64,000 nucleotides of DNA. Source: Erythrobacter neustonensis (GTDB taxonomy: Bacteria > Pseudomonadota > Alphaproteobacteria > Sphingomonadales > Sphingomonadaceae). A program made the translations under genes and the position numbers. Below are positions 53,591 through 62,246 of the stretch, piece by piece (position 1 is the stretch's first letter; every line of letters begins with the position of its first letter). A model generated the notes under the pieces. It was not told the DNA's origin. It saw only the letters and a program-made list of their open reading frames with translations, and ran no database searches. Location: the NCBI RefSeq assembly GCF_001663175.1, contig NZ_CP016033.1, forward strand, positions 2,418,001 through 2,482,000, in the 5' to 3' direction.

Positions 53591-53713
53591 TTCTTTCGCG
53601 GTTGCGGCACGCTTGCGGCCTCGCTAAGGGCGCTTGCGAGCGGTTCTGCATACCTATGCATAAGAGGGCGGCGCCGCACCGGAACATCATCCACGCCTGA
53701 AAGAGAGCCCGCC
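53591..53713. promoter_or_regulatory. fda promoter region with a TGCATA-CC-TATGCA palindrome
   Basis: The gap before the aldolase holds a perfect 6-2-6 inverted repeat, TGCATACCTATGCA, at 53647-53660, about 54 bases before ATG 53714. It may be an operator for a sugar-responsive repressor such as a LacI- or GntR-type protein. GAAAGAGAG before the ATG is the ribosome site. Confidence 0.45.
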
Positions 53714-54598
53714 ATGAACACCGCTGAAATGACGCACCGCATCGCCACCGGACAGGGTTTCATCGCCGCGCTCGACCAGTCGGGCGGTTCGACCCCCAAG
53801 GCGCTGCAGGGCTACGGCGTCGATGACAGCGCATGGTCGGGCGAGGAGGAAATGTTCGCCGCTATCCACGCGATGCGCGCGCGGGTGATCACCAGCCCGT
53901 GCTTTGCCAACGGCAAGGTGATCGGCGCGATCCTGTTCGAGCGGACGATGGATGGCGAGGTCGACGGCAAGACCACGGGCGATGCGCTGAAGGCGCGCGG
54001 GATCGTCCCCTTCATCAAGGTCGACGAGGGTCTGGCCGAGGAAGCGGACGGCGTTCAGCTGATGAAGCCGATGACGAAGCTTGACGCACTGCTCGAAAAG
54101 TCGGTCGCGGCAGGAATGTTCGGCACCAAGATGCGTTCGGTCATCAAGACCGCGAACCCCGCCGGCATCGCCGCCGTCGTCGCGCAGCAGTTCCAAGTGG
54201 GCGAAAAGATCAGCGCCGCCGGGCTCATGCCGATTATCGAGCCCGAATTCGACATCACCGCCCAGACCCGCGCGCAAGGCGAGGAAATGCTGCTCGCCGA
54301 AATCACCAAGGCTCTGGATGCGCTGCCCGAAGGCCGGCAGGTGATGCTCAAGCTGTCGATCCCGGCGAAGGCTGGCCTCTACACTCCGCTGGTGGGCCAC
54401 CCCAAGGTGCTGCGCGTGGTCGCGCTGTCGGGCGGGTTCTCGACCGACGAGGCTTGCGAGCGCCTTGCCGCCAACCCCGGCATGATCGCCAGCTTCAGCC
54501 GCGGGCTGTTGCAGGATCTGCGCCAGGGCCAGTCGGACGAGGAATTCGACAATGTGCTGGGCAAGGCGATCGACCAGATCGCCTCGGCCAGCGTCTGA
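53714..54598 (+). CDS. fda: Fructose-bisphosphate aldolase class I
   Basis: 294 residues. Short class I aldolase: early AALDQSGGSTPKALQGYG, LFERTMDGEVDG, IKVDEGLAEE, then IIEPEFDI and QVMLKLSIPAKAGLY, which contains the Schiff-base Lys. Class I enzymes use a Lys imine instead of a metal. It follows the tkt/gap/pgk unit and completes a glycolysis/Calvin-type set. The stop lies 4 bases before the end of the oppositely oriented lipoprotein gene. Confidence 0.95.
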   Translation: MNTAEMTHRIATGQGFIAALDQSGGSTPKALQGYGVDDSAWSGEEEMFAAIHAMRARVITSPCFANGKVIGAILFERTMDGEVDGKTTGDALKARGIVPFIKVDEGLAEEADGVQLMKPMTKLDALLEKSVAAGMFGTKMRSVIKTANPAGIAAVVAQQFQVGEKISAAGLMPIIEPEFDITAQTRAQGEEMLLAEITKALDALPEGRQVMLKLSIPAKAGLYTPLVGHPKVLRVVALSGGFSTDEACERLAANPGMIASFSRGLLQDLRQGQSDEEFDNVLGKAIDQIASASV

Positions 54599-54602
54599 TC
54601 GT

Positions 54603-55025
54603 TCAGCGCGCCGAGCCCTCACGCGCCTCATAGGTGAAGCGATAGGCGCTGGCAGGGGTTTCCTTGCCTTCGCCCGCCTCGCGGCCCGGCTCCCCCGAAG
54701 TCAGCGCGAGCACGGTGCCATGCGTGCTCCACGGCTCGCCCAGCGTGAGGTCGGCGGTGTCGCGCCAGCCCGCGCCGTCGATCTGCGTCGTCACCACCAG
54801 CCGTCCGGCCCAGATGCAGCGCGCGTTGATCGGGCAGCGGCTGTCCTCGACAACCTTGGTCGGCGTGACGACCACGCCGCCCACCGTGACCGACTGGCCC
54901 AACGCGACCGGCGTGCCTTGCGGCAAGGCGACGCTTTCGGGCTGCGGCTTGTCGGGAATCACCGCGCAGGCGCCCAAGGTCAGGGCGAGCAGGGCAGGGG
55001 CGAGCGTGCGATACATCTTGATCAT
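54603..55025 (-). CDS. Small secreted lipoprotein, function unknown
   Basis: 140 residues. Lipobox LGAC gives a lipid-anchored Cys at about residue 20 (start ATG 55025; ATG 55016 is an in-frame alternative). The mature part contains DSRCPINARCIWAGRLVVT, a two-Cys motif of a conserved domain common in sphingomonads, and a beta-rich remainder. It is convergent with fda (4-base gap). No function is known. Confidence 0.75.
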   Translation of the reverse strand: MIKMYRTLAPALLALTLGACAVIPDKPQPESVALPQGTPVALGQSVTVGGVVVTPTKVVEDSRCPINARCIWAGRLVVTTQIDGAGWRDTADLTLGEPWSTHGTVLALTSGEPGREAGEGKETPASAYRFTYEAREGSAR

Positions 55026-55106
55026 GCCGCAGCTTAAAGCGCGGCCGCGCCTGAGCCGCGCCTGAACAGGTGACAGGCGCGCGACAAGGCTTTAGCGGAA
55101 GCGCGC

Positions 55107-55748
55107 ATGACCCAGACCCAGCTCTATCTCATCAGCCCGCTCGATTGCGGCGGCGATTTTCCCGACCGGCTCGAACGCGCGCTGGCCGCCGGCGCGCGGC
55201 GGCACGGCGACCTTGTCACCGCGTTCCAGTTCCGGGTGAAAGATGTCGACAGCCACACCGCCGCAGCACTGGCCGCGCCGCTCCAAGCGATTTGCGCGGC
55301 GCATGATGTCGCCTTCATCGTCAACGATTCGGTGAGCCTCGCCAAGCGCCTCAAGGCCGACGGGGTGCATCTGGGCCAAGACGACGGCGATCCGCGCGAT
55401 GCGCGCGAGGAATTGGGCCGCGAGGCGCAGATCGGCGTCACCTGCCACGCCAGCCGCCACATGGCGATGGAAGCGGGCGAGGCGGGCGCGGACTATGTCG
55501 CCTTCGGTGCATTCTATCCTTCCGCCACCAAGGACAAGGGCGCGGATGCCGAGGTGCCCGATCTCGCATTGCTCAAGTGGTGGACTGAGATCTTCGAAAT
55601 TCCCTGCGTCGCGATCGGCGGGATCACGCCTGACAATTGCCGGCCCCTGATCGATGCGGGCGCGGATTTCCTCGCGGTCAGCCACGCGGTGTGGGGCGGG
55701 GACGAGGTCGCCGCGATCGAGGCGTTTGCCAAGGTCATGCGGGGATAG
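55107..55748 (+). CDS. thiE: Thiamine-phosphate synthase
   Basis: 213 residues, TIM-barrel. It joins HMP-diphosphate and hydroxyethylthiazole phosphate to thiamine phosphate. Landmarks are FIVNDSVSLAKRLKADGVHLGQDD, GVTCHASRHMAMEAGEAGADYVAFGAF and PCVAIGGITPDNCRPLIDAGADFLAV. It is a stand-alone gene with no other thiamine genes near; it diverges from the preceding lipoprotein gene. Confidence 0.92.
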   Translation: MTQTQLYLISPLDCGGDFPDRLERALAAGARRHGDLVTAFQFRVKDVDSHTAAALAAPLQAICAAHDVAFIVNDSVSLAKRLKADGVHLGQDDGDPRDAREELGREAQIGVTCHASRHMAMEAGEAGADYVAFGAFYPSATKDKGADAEVPDLALLKWWTEIFEIPCVAIGGITPDNCRPLIDAGADFLAVSHAVWGGDEVAAIEAFAKVMRG

Positions 55749-55893
55749 CGCGCTCGGCAAAGCCGGGCTTTCCGGCCCGTCCCGATCGCGGCTGCGTGCG
55801 ACACCTGTGCGACGTTGACCATTGAAGATCGGTCAATTCTGGCGCACCACCCGAACCGGGATGATCGCCTTCGGGCAATTGGAGAGGTTCGAC

Positions 55894-56145
55894 ATGAAGA
55901 AGCTTCACGGAATTCTTGCGCTCTCGCTGGCCAGCCTTGCGGTGATGGGTTGCGGCACGGGCGACCCGACGCCCGATCCACCCGCAGCGGAACCCTCCGC
56001 CGATCCTTCCACGCCCAGCCTCGGGACTGCAAACGGCGAGGATGTCGACGATGTCGACGTCAAGATGAACCCTAACATGCAGCACAGCGCCGAGGAAATG
56101 ACCGGCGCCGAGGAAATCAAGGAACAGCGGCCCGAAACGGAATAA
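55894..56145 (+). CDS. Small lipoprotein, acidic tail
   Basis: 83 residues from ATG 55894 with GGAGAGG upstream. A signal peptide ends VMGCG (Cys at about residue 18). The mature part is Pro/Asp/Glu-rich (GEDVDDVDVKMNPN) and appears disordered. No family is recognised. It lies between thiE and the next minus-strand gene. Confidence 0.62.
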   Translation: MKKLHGILALSLASLAVMGCGTGDPTPDPPAAEPSADPSTPSLGTANGEDVDDVDVKMNPNMQHSAEEMTGAEEIKEQRPETE

Positions 56146-56214
56146 TCGCCGCGCGCGATGCCGCCGTGGTCACGAAGGTCGCGGCGGCGACCCGCGCTGC
56201 GCGAGCCTGCCGCC

Positions 56215-56649
56215 CTAGTTGCCGCTGCCCGTGCGCGTGCACAGCAGCTTGCTGTCCGATCCGTCCGCGTTCAGCTTGCGGAGCGAATTTTCGCCGATCA
56301 GCCGGAACCGCTGGTCTTTCTTGGGGCCGCGGGTGAAGACCAGTTCTGTGCCGCGCAGCAGGTAGATCCCGTTGCCCGCATCGCTGACATAGCTTGACGC
56401 GGTGCCGATCCGGAAGCTTTCGGCCGCGACCGATACGAACGCCTCGCCCCCGGCATCGCCGGGCAGCGCGCAGTCCCATTCGCCGTGGCGCAGGATGCCC
56501 AGCATGCCGCCGCTGGCCATCCCGGCAGCGGCCTGCGGGCGCGCGGCATCGCGGTTGCTCTGGACCTGTTGACCCATGCCCTTGCCCGGTGACAGGGCGG
56601 CAGCCGCAGCGGCGCTGACGACCAGCAGAACGATGTATCGCGTCTTCAT
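56215..56649 (-). CDS. Secreted hypothetical protein
   Basis: 144 residues with an N-terminal signal peptide ([18 protein letters not shown]) and a small C-terminal domain with two Cys ([11 protein letters not shown] and KLLCTRTG) that could form a disulfide. ATG 56649 is chosen by the signal peptide. Function unknown. It is divergent from the efp gene. Confidence 0.68.
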   Translation of the reverse strand: MKTRYIVLLVVSAAAAAALSPGKGMGQQVQSNRDAARPQAAAGMASGGMLGILRHGEWDCALPGDAGGEAFVSVAAESFRIGTASSYVSDAGNGIYLLRGTELVFTRGPKKDQRFRLIGENSLRKLNADGSDSKLLCTRTGSGN

Positions 56650-56868
56650 GCCCGCCGCTCTAACACCGCCCGGGCGTGTGCGCCACGCATTACCGCGCGC
56701 CTGTCCTTGGTTGATACCGATGCGCGCGGGGTTCCTGAGGCGCGGGGCCTGCGCCATGCTTGCCCCGCGCGCGATGCGCGGCTATGGGCGCGCATCATTT
56801 TCGGGCGCGCGCCTTTCCGGCTGCGCACCCAAAAGCTCTTTCCACCTCGTGAAAAAGGCCCACAGCCC

Positions 56869-57432
56869 ATGAAGATCAGCGGCGTCGACATTCGCCCCGG
56901 CAACATCCTGGAATATGAAAAAGGCATCTGGAAAGTCGCCAAGATCCAGCACACCCAGCCGGGCAAGGGCGGGGCCTATATGCAGGTCGAAATGAAGAAC
57001 CTGCAGGATGGCCGCAAGACCAACGTGCGCTTCCGCAGCGCCGACACGGTCGAACGCGTCCGGCTCGACACCAAGGATTTCCAGTTCCTTTATGCCGAAG
57101 GCGAGGATCTGGTGTTCATGGACAACGATACCTACGAACAGATCACGCTTCCGGGCGATCTCCTGGGTGATGCGCGCCCGTTCCTGCAGGACGGGATGCA
57201 GGTCGCGCTCGAACTGTGGGACGAAAAGCCGATCTCGGTCGAACTGCCCGCGCAGATCGAAGCCACCATCGTCGAAGCCGACGCAGTGGTGAAGGGGCAG
57301 ACCGCTTCTTCCAGCTACAAGCCCGCGATCCTCGACAACGGCGTGCGCATCATGGTGCCGCCGCACATCGGCAGCGGCACGCGCATCATCGTCGATGTGT
57401 ATGAACAAGCCTACGTCGGCAAGGCGGGTTAA
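56869..57432 (+). CDS. efp: Elongation factor P
   Basis: 187 residues. It rescues ribosomes stalled on polyproline. The KOW-like N-terminal domain has the modified-Lys loop [16 protein letters not shown] with Lys33 at the tip; the two OB-type domains follow, with [19 protein letters not shown] at the end. ATG 56869 begins the conserved core. The inositol monophosphatase gene follows after 7 bases, so they are likely cotranscribed. Confidence 0.97.
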   Translation: MKISGVDIRPGNILEYEKGIWKVAKIQHTQPGKGGAYMQVEMKNLQDGRKTNVRFRSADTVERVRLDTKDFQFLYAEGEDLVFMDNDTYEQITLPGDLLGDARPFLQDGMQVALELWDEKPISVELPAQIEATIVEADAVVKGQTASSSYKPAILDNGVRIMVPPHIGSGTRIIVDVYEQAYVGKAG

Positions 57433-57439
57433 GCAGCAC

Positions 57440-58258
57440 ATGGCAGCTATTTCCGGCCTCATCCGCGTCATGGAACGCGCCGCGCGCAAGGCGGGCGGGC
57501 GTTTGCGGCGCGATTTCGGCGAAGTCGAACACCTCCAGGTCTCCCGCAAGGGCCCGGCCGATTTCGTCAGCAAGGCCGATATGCGGTCCGAGCGCACGAT
57601 CTATGACGAACTGACCGCAGCCCGTCCGGGTTGGGGCTTCGTGATGGAAGAGGCGGGCGTGATCGAGGGCGACCCCGGCATGCCGCGCTGGATCGTCGAT
57701 CCGCTCGACGGCACCAGCAACTTCCTCCACGGCATCCCGCACTTCGCGATTTCGATCGCCGCGCAGGAGCCGCGCGCGGACGGCAAGGGCTGGGGCGATG
57801 TGGTGGCCGGCGTGGTCTATCAGCCGATCACCGACCAGACCTTCTGGGCGGAAAAGTCGCGAGGGGCATGGCTGCACGATGCGCGGCTGCGCGTCTCGGC
57901 CCGCTCGCGGCTGTCCGATGCGCTGGTTGCGACCGGAGTGCCCTTCTTCGGCCACGGTGATTTTTCCGAATGGACGCGCATCTTCGGCGCGATCGGCCCC
58001 GAGGTCGCGGGCATCCGCCGCTTCGGTGCTGCCAGCCTCGATCTGGCCTATGTCGCGCAAGGGCGCTTCGACGGGTTCTGGGAAAGCGGTCTGTCCGATT
58101 GGGACACCGCGGCAGGGTGCCTGCTGGTGCGCGAGGCGGGCGGTTTCGTCTCCGACTTCCGCGGCCGCAGCGAGGCGATCCATTCGGCCCAGGTGCTCGC
58201 CGCGAACGACGCGCTGCACTCCAAGCTGCACAAGCTTTTGGCCGGCGCGCTGCGCTAG
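57440..58258 (+). CDS. suhB: Inositol monophosphatase family protein
   Basis: 272 residues. Metal and substrate motifs are EEAG near 65, WIVDPLDGTSNFLHGIP near 80-95, and WDTAAGCLLVREAGG near 220. The enzyme hydrolyses inositol-1-phosphate; some bacterial members also affect RNA processing and antitermination. It starts 7 bases after efp. No other inositol genes are present. Confidence 0.9.
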   Translation: MAAISGLIRVMERAARKAGGRLRRDFGEVEHLQVSRKGPADFVSKADMRSERTIYDELTAARPGWGFVMEEAGVIEGDPGMPRWIVDPLDGTSNFLHGIPHFAISIAAQEPRADGKGWGDVVAGVVYQPITDQTFWAEKSRGAWLHDARLRVSARSRLSDALVATGVPFFGHGDFSEWTRIFGAIGPEVAGIRRFGAASLDLAYVAQGRFDGFWESGLSDWDTAAGCLLVREAGGFVSDFRGRSEAIHSAQVLAANDALHSKLHKLLAGALR

Positions 58259-58447
58259 CCCGTTTGGGCACCGGGTCTGGAGCGGTTTGACCCCCTCCAG
58301 ACCCCGCCTTGCCCCCTTTCAGCCCGGTTTCGACCCTGCAAAACGGCGTGTTTTTCGCGTTTGCGCGGCTGTTTCACGTGAAACATTGCGCCGCGCTGCT
58401 TGCCAGCCAGCATCACGCCCGCTAACAGCGCGCGGTCCGTCCGGGTT

Positions 58448-58532
58448 GCCCCTGTGGTGGAATTGGTAGACGCGACCGACTCAAAATCGGTTATCGAAAG
58501 ATGTGCCAGTTCGAGTCTGGCCAGGGGCACCA
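58448..58532 (+). tRNA. tRNA-Leu (anticodon CAA)
   Basis: An 85-base class II tRNA: acceptor GCCCCTG/CAGGGGC, anticodon stem ACCGA/TCGGT with loop CTCAAAA (anticodon CAA), a short variable arm (TATCGAAAGATGT), T arm CAGTTCGAGTCTG, and encoded CCA. Confidence 0.96.
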
Positions 58533-58704
58533 CCTTCACGCCAAAAGCAGCGTCAGGCCGCTCCCGAGCATTTCCCGATCGCACGTCATGTGTGCAAGGC
58601 TAAAGCGTTGAAGTGCGATCTGATCGTCGCTTCCGCCCCAAGGTGTGCGGCTCCCGAAATTTAGTGCTGTGCGCCGCGCAGTCCAACGGCTAGCCCGGCA
58701 GGCT

Positions 58705-60492
58705 ATGTTCGAAGCTCCAAATCCGCACGCTATCGCCGCAATGGCCGTGACCGTCACGATGTTCATTGCCTTTGCCCGCGGCAGATACCCTGAGGAGATC
58801 ATCTCGCTCGTCACCATCGCGGTGATCGGGGTCGGCCTCTATTTCGCGCCACTGCCGGGAACCCGGCCCACCGACGGGCTAACGCTGGCGTTCGCGGGCT
58901 TCGGTCATTCGGCGCTGGTGACGATCTGTGCGCTGATGATCATGGGGCGCGGGCTGGTGGTGACCGGCGCACTTGAACCCGTTGCGGCGGGACTGGAAAA
59001 GGTATTCCGGATCAACGGACAACTGGGATTGCTGGTCGCGCTGGTGGCGGCGTTCCTGATGTCGATGTTCGTCAACGACACGCCGGTGATGGTGCTGCTC
59101 ATTCCCATCGTGATGGCGATTGCGGCCAAGGGACTGATGCCGTCCTCGCGGGTGTTGATGCCGCTCAACACCGCGGTTCTGCTGGGGGGAATGTCGACAA
59201 CGATCGGCACCTCGACCAATATCCTTGTCGTCAGCATCGCCGATGATCTGGGCATGGATCCGATCAGCGTGTTCCAGTTTACCCCGTTGGTGCTGGTCGC
59301 CGGGATCATCGCCTTGCCCTATCTGTGGTTGGTGATGCCGCGGTTGCTGCGGGACAACAGCGTCGCCCCGGAGCAAGGTGCGCGGATTTTCCACACCCGG
59401 CTGCGCGGCGGGGAGCCGCCGATGCGCGGCGGCACGCTGCCCGAAGGGATCACCCTTCACAATCACGCGGAAACGGATATCGGGCCGTTCCACATCTCGG
59501 GCACGCACGAAGCGATCGCGGATGCGGCCCGCGCGCTGAAGGGCGAATTGGCCCCGGTCTGGATCATCGAGCGTATCCGGCAGATTTCCAAGGCCCGGGG
59601 CGAGGATATCGTCGCGGTGGAAATGACCGTGACGGCCGATTCGCGCCTGATCGGACATACGCTGGCAACCTCGGGGATCGCCGATCTGTTCGGCGTCGCA
59701 GTGCTGGGCATTCACCGCCCCGGCGCAAATGCTGCCGAGGCGGACGCCAACCCGGTCATGCGTGAAGGCGATGTGCTGCTGGTGATGGGGATCGACGAAG
59801 ATCTCTCCGCGTTTTCCCGTGCCGACGCGCTGCTGCGGCTCGAAGGCGCACGCGAATTGCCGCGCCGGTCCAAAGCCGTGCTGGCGGCGGCCATCATGCT
59901 GACTGCGATCGCCACGGCATCGCTGGGCCTGCCGTGGTTCGACGGAGGCCAGTATGCTCCGATCAAGCTGCCGATCGCGATTTCCTCGCTTGCCGGTGCG
60001 ATCGCGATGTTCGTTACCGGCTGCGTGAAATTCGACCGGGTGGGGCGGGCGCTTTCGGCCAAGGTTATCGTGCTTATCGCCGCCAGCCTTGCGATCGGCC
60101 GCGTGATCGATGACAGCGGCGCGGCAGCTTGGCTGGGCGAAGCATTGTCGCTGGGGCTTGCCTATCTGCCGCCAGCCCTCACGCTTGCCGCGATCATGCT
60201 GTTCGTCACGGTGCTCACCAACTTTGCATCGAATGCGACCGCGGCGACGATCGGCACACCGATCGCCTATAACATCGCGGCCCAGATCGGGCTTCCGCCC
60301 GAGCCTCTGGTGCTCGCCGTGCTGTTCGGCTGCAACCTGTGTTACGCCACACCGATCGCCTATCAGACCAACTTGCTGATCATGTCCGAGGGCGGCTACA
60401 CTTTCCGCGACTACGTGCGCGCTGGAACGCCCTTGGTGGCGATCATGGTCGCGGTGCTCTCGGTGCTGCTGGTGCTGTGGTACGGTCTCTAG
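58705..60492 (+). CDS. SLC13/DASS-type permease with RCK_C (TrkA-C) domain
   Basis: 595 residues. Two membrane halves (about 10-235 and 400-595) flank a cytoplasmic domain with TrkA-C features: VEMTVTADSRLIGHTLATSGIADLFGVAVLGIHR and MREGDVLLVMGIDEDL. The first half contains MSMFVNDTPVMVLLIPI and NTAVLLGGMSTTIGTSTNI, and the second TNFASNATAATIGTPIAYN, as in SLC13/CitT-type sodium-coupled carriers. The substrate is unknown (a dicarboxylate or inorganic anion is possible). ATG 58705 is chosen with AGG upstream; GTG 58645 would add 20 residues. Confidence 0.82.
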   Translation: MFEAPNPHAIAAMAVTVTMFIAFARGRYPEEIISLVTIAVIGVGLYFAPLPGTRPTDGLTLAFAGFGHSALVTICALMIMGRGLVVTGALEPVAAGLEKVFRINGQLGLLVALVAAFLMSMFVNDTPVMVLLIPIVMAIAAKGLMPSSRVLMPLNTAVLLGGMSTTIGTSTNILVVSIADDLGMDPISVFQFTPLVLVAGIIALPYLWLVMPRLLRDNSVAPEQGARIFHTRLRGGEPPMRGGTLPEGITLHNHAETDIGPFHISGTHEAIADAARALKGELAPVWIIERIRQISKARGEDIVAVEMTVTADSRLIGHTLATSGIADLFGVAVLGIHRPGANAAEADANPVMREGDVLLVMGIDEDLSAFSRADALLRLEGARELPRRSKAVLAAAIMLTAIATASLGLPWFDGGQYAPIKLPIAISSLAGAIAMFVTGCVKFDRVGRALSAKVIVLIAASLAIGRVIDDSGAAAWLGEALSLGLAYLPPALTLAAIMLFVTVLTNFASNATAATIGTPIAYNIAAQIGLPPEPLVLAVLFGCNLCYATPIAYQTNLLIMSEGGYTFRDYVRAGTPLVAIMVAVLSVLLVLWYGL

Positions 60493-60521
60493 CGGCCGAT
60501 GGAATGATGGAAGGATCGACG

Positions 60522-61841
60522 ATGCGCGCGATGACAGCTTGGGCAGCGGGTGCCAGCATGATGGTGCTGGGCGCGGTGCCGGCAAAGGCGGACGAACTGC
60601 GTGATTCGGTCACGAGCGATCTGCCTGCGCTGGTCGCGCTCTACGAGGATCTGCACGCTCATCCCGAGCTGTCGTTTCAGGAGACCGAAACCGCGCGAAA
60701 ACTTGCCGACCGCGCCCGCGCGCTGGGCTTTGTCGTCACCGAAGGGGTGGGCAAGACCGGCGTGGTTGCGGTGATGGAGAACGGGCCCGGCCCGGTGGTG
60801 ATGCTGCGCGCGGATATGGACGGGTTGCCGGTGATCGAGCAGACCGGCCTGCCTTACGCTTCCAAGGTTCGCGCGGTGGCGCAAAACGGCACCGAAACCG
60901 GGGTGATGCACGCCTGCGGCCACGACACGCACATGACCGCGTGGATCGGCACTGCGCAGCAGCTTGCCGCGCGCAAGGGCGACTGGTCGGGCACGCTGAT
61001 CATGATCCTGCAACCCGCCGAAGAAATCGGGCAGGGCGCAAAGGCGATGCTCGATGATGGGTTGTTCACCCGCTTCGCCAAGCCCGATTACGTGCTCGCC
61101 TTCCACGACGCGGCGCAATTTCCGGCCGGGCAGATCGGCTATTCGAAAGGGTTTGCGCTGGCCAATGTCGATTCGGTCGACATCGTGGTGCCGGGTGTGG
61201 GCGGGCACGGGGCCTATCCGCACACGGCAAAGGACCCCATCGTCATCGCGTCGAGCATCGTGATGCGGCTGCAGACACTGGTCAGCCGCGAACTGAACCC
61301 CACCGATTCCGCCGTGGTCACGGTGGGCAGCTTCCAGGCCGGCGCCAAGCACAACATCATCCCCGACGAAGCGCGCCTGCAGCTCACCGTGCGCAGTTAC
61401 GAGGACAAGACCCGCCAGCACTTGCTCGACGGGATCGCGCGGATCGCGCGCGCCGAAGCGATGGCCGCCGGGATGCCGGACGATAAGTTGCCCAAGGTCA
61501 CCGTGCAGGATCCCTATACGCCGGCGACCTACAACACGCCTGAATTCACCGACCGGGTTATGGCCGGGCTGAAACCGCGGTTCGAGGGGCGGATCATGGA
61601 AACCCCTGCGGTGATGGGGGGCGAGGATTTCAGCCGGTTCTACCGCGCGGACAAGGCCAATCTCGAAAGCCTGATCTTCTGGGTCGGCGGCGTGCCGAAA
61701 GACCAGTGGGACAAGGCGCAGAAGGGCGAAATCACGTTGCCGTCGCTGCATTCACCCTTCTGGGCCCCCGATGCGCCCGTGGTGATCGCCACCGCCACCG
61801 AAGCGATGACGGCGGCAACACTGGAACTCATGAAAAAATAA
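60522..61841 (+). CDS. Periplasmic M20-family metal-dependent amidohydrolase
   Basis: 439 residues with a signal peptide (AWAAGASMMVLGAVPAKA). The M20 metal site is visible in order: MLRADMDGLPV, HACGHDTHM, LQPAEEIGQGAKAM, and MGGEDFSRFYR near the C-terminus. HLLDGI lies in the lid domain. Such enzymes cleave N-acyl or peptide amides. A periplasmic location is inferred from the signal peptide. It follows the SLC13-type gene by 29 bases, and GGAAGG lies 9 bases before the ATG. Confidence 0.9.
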   Translation: MRAMTAWAAGASMMVLGAVPAKADELRDSVTSDLPALVALYEDLHAHPELSFQETETARKLADRARALGFVVTEGVGKTGVVAVMENGPGPVVMLRADMDGLPVIEQTGLPYASKVRAVAQNGTETGVMHACGHDTHMTAWIGTAQQLAARKGDWSGTLIMILQPAEEIGQGAKAMLDDGLFTRFAKPDYVLAFHDAAQFPAGQIGYSKGFALANVDSVDIVVPGVGGHGAYPHTAKDPIVIASSIVMRLQTLVSRELNPTDSAVVTVGSFQAGAKHNIIPDEARLQLTVRSYEDKTRQHLLDGIARIARAEAMAAGMPDDKLPKVTVQDPYTPATYNTPEFTDRVMAGLKPRFEGRIMETPAVMGGEDFSRFYRADKANLESLIFWVGGVPKDQWDKAQKGEITLPSLHSPFWAPDAPVVIATATEAMTAATLELMKK

Positions 61842-61865
61842 CCGCGTCGATGCGCCCGGAAAAAA

Positions 61866-61921
61866 GGCGGCCGCCGGAACGATCCCTTTTTGCAAAGAGG
61901 CGCTCCGGCGGCCGTTTCTCC
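61866..61921. terminator. Bidirectional terminator between convergent genes
   Basis: An 11-base stem, CGGCCGCCGGA (61868-61878) and TCCGGCGGCCG (61904-61914), encloses a 25-base loop. On the minus strand it is followed by CCTTTTTTTCC and on the plus strand by TTTCTCC, so it can end both the amidohydrolase and the small minus-strand gene transcripts. Confidence 0.8.
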
Positions 61922-61956
61922 TCCCCAGGAGAACTGTGAAACGGGTGGTATCGCGC

Positions 61957-62145
61957 CTACTCGCCTGAAGCGGGCACATAGGTGCCAAGGCGGTGGTGCA
62001 GCGCGTTGATCTTGGCGATTTCCTCGCGGTCTTCGGTGGCGCGGGCATGGCTTTCGAGCGCGCGGCGCAGCAGCTTCATGTCGGCGGTCGAGAGCAGCGC
62101 GCGGGCGCGTGCGGGTTCGGCATTCGGGGTATCGGTATCGGTCAT
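61957..62145 (-). CDS. Small hypothetical protein
   Basis: 62 residues, hydrophilic and mostly helical (MKLLRRALESHARATEDREE), with no membrane segment and no recognised family. Codon use is typical of the window and the start has an upstream purine run, but no motif is seen. It follows isocitrate lyase on the same strand and may be cotranscribed with it. Confidence 0.6.
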   Translation of the reverse strand: MTDTDTPNAEPARARALLSTADMKLLRRALESHARATEDREEIAKINALHHRLGTYVPASGE

Positions 62146-62246
62146 GTCACTCTCCGCTGGGTGATGTCACCCGCGTTTGTCTAGGCGGCTTTGGGGGCAA
62201 CCGGAAGGCTGCAAATGTGCATCCTTCCGGCCCTCTCCCGGGCGTC

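Noticed and set aside
58879..60585. A long open frame on the minus strand (568 codons) opposite the SLC13-type permease
   Set aside because: It is antisense to a gene with clear membrane and TrkA-C motifs; its own product is Arg/His/Asp-rich low-complexity sequence with no domain, as expected for a shadow frame in GC-rich DNA.
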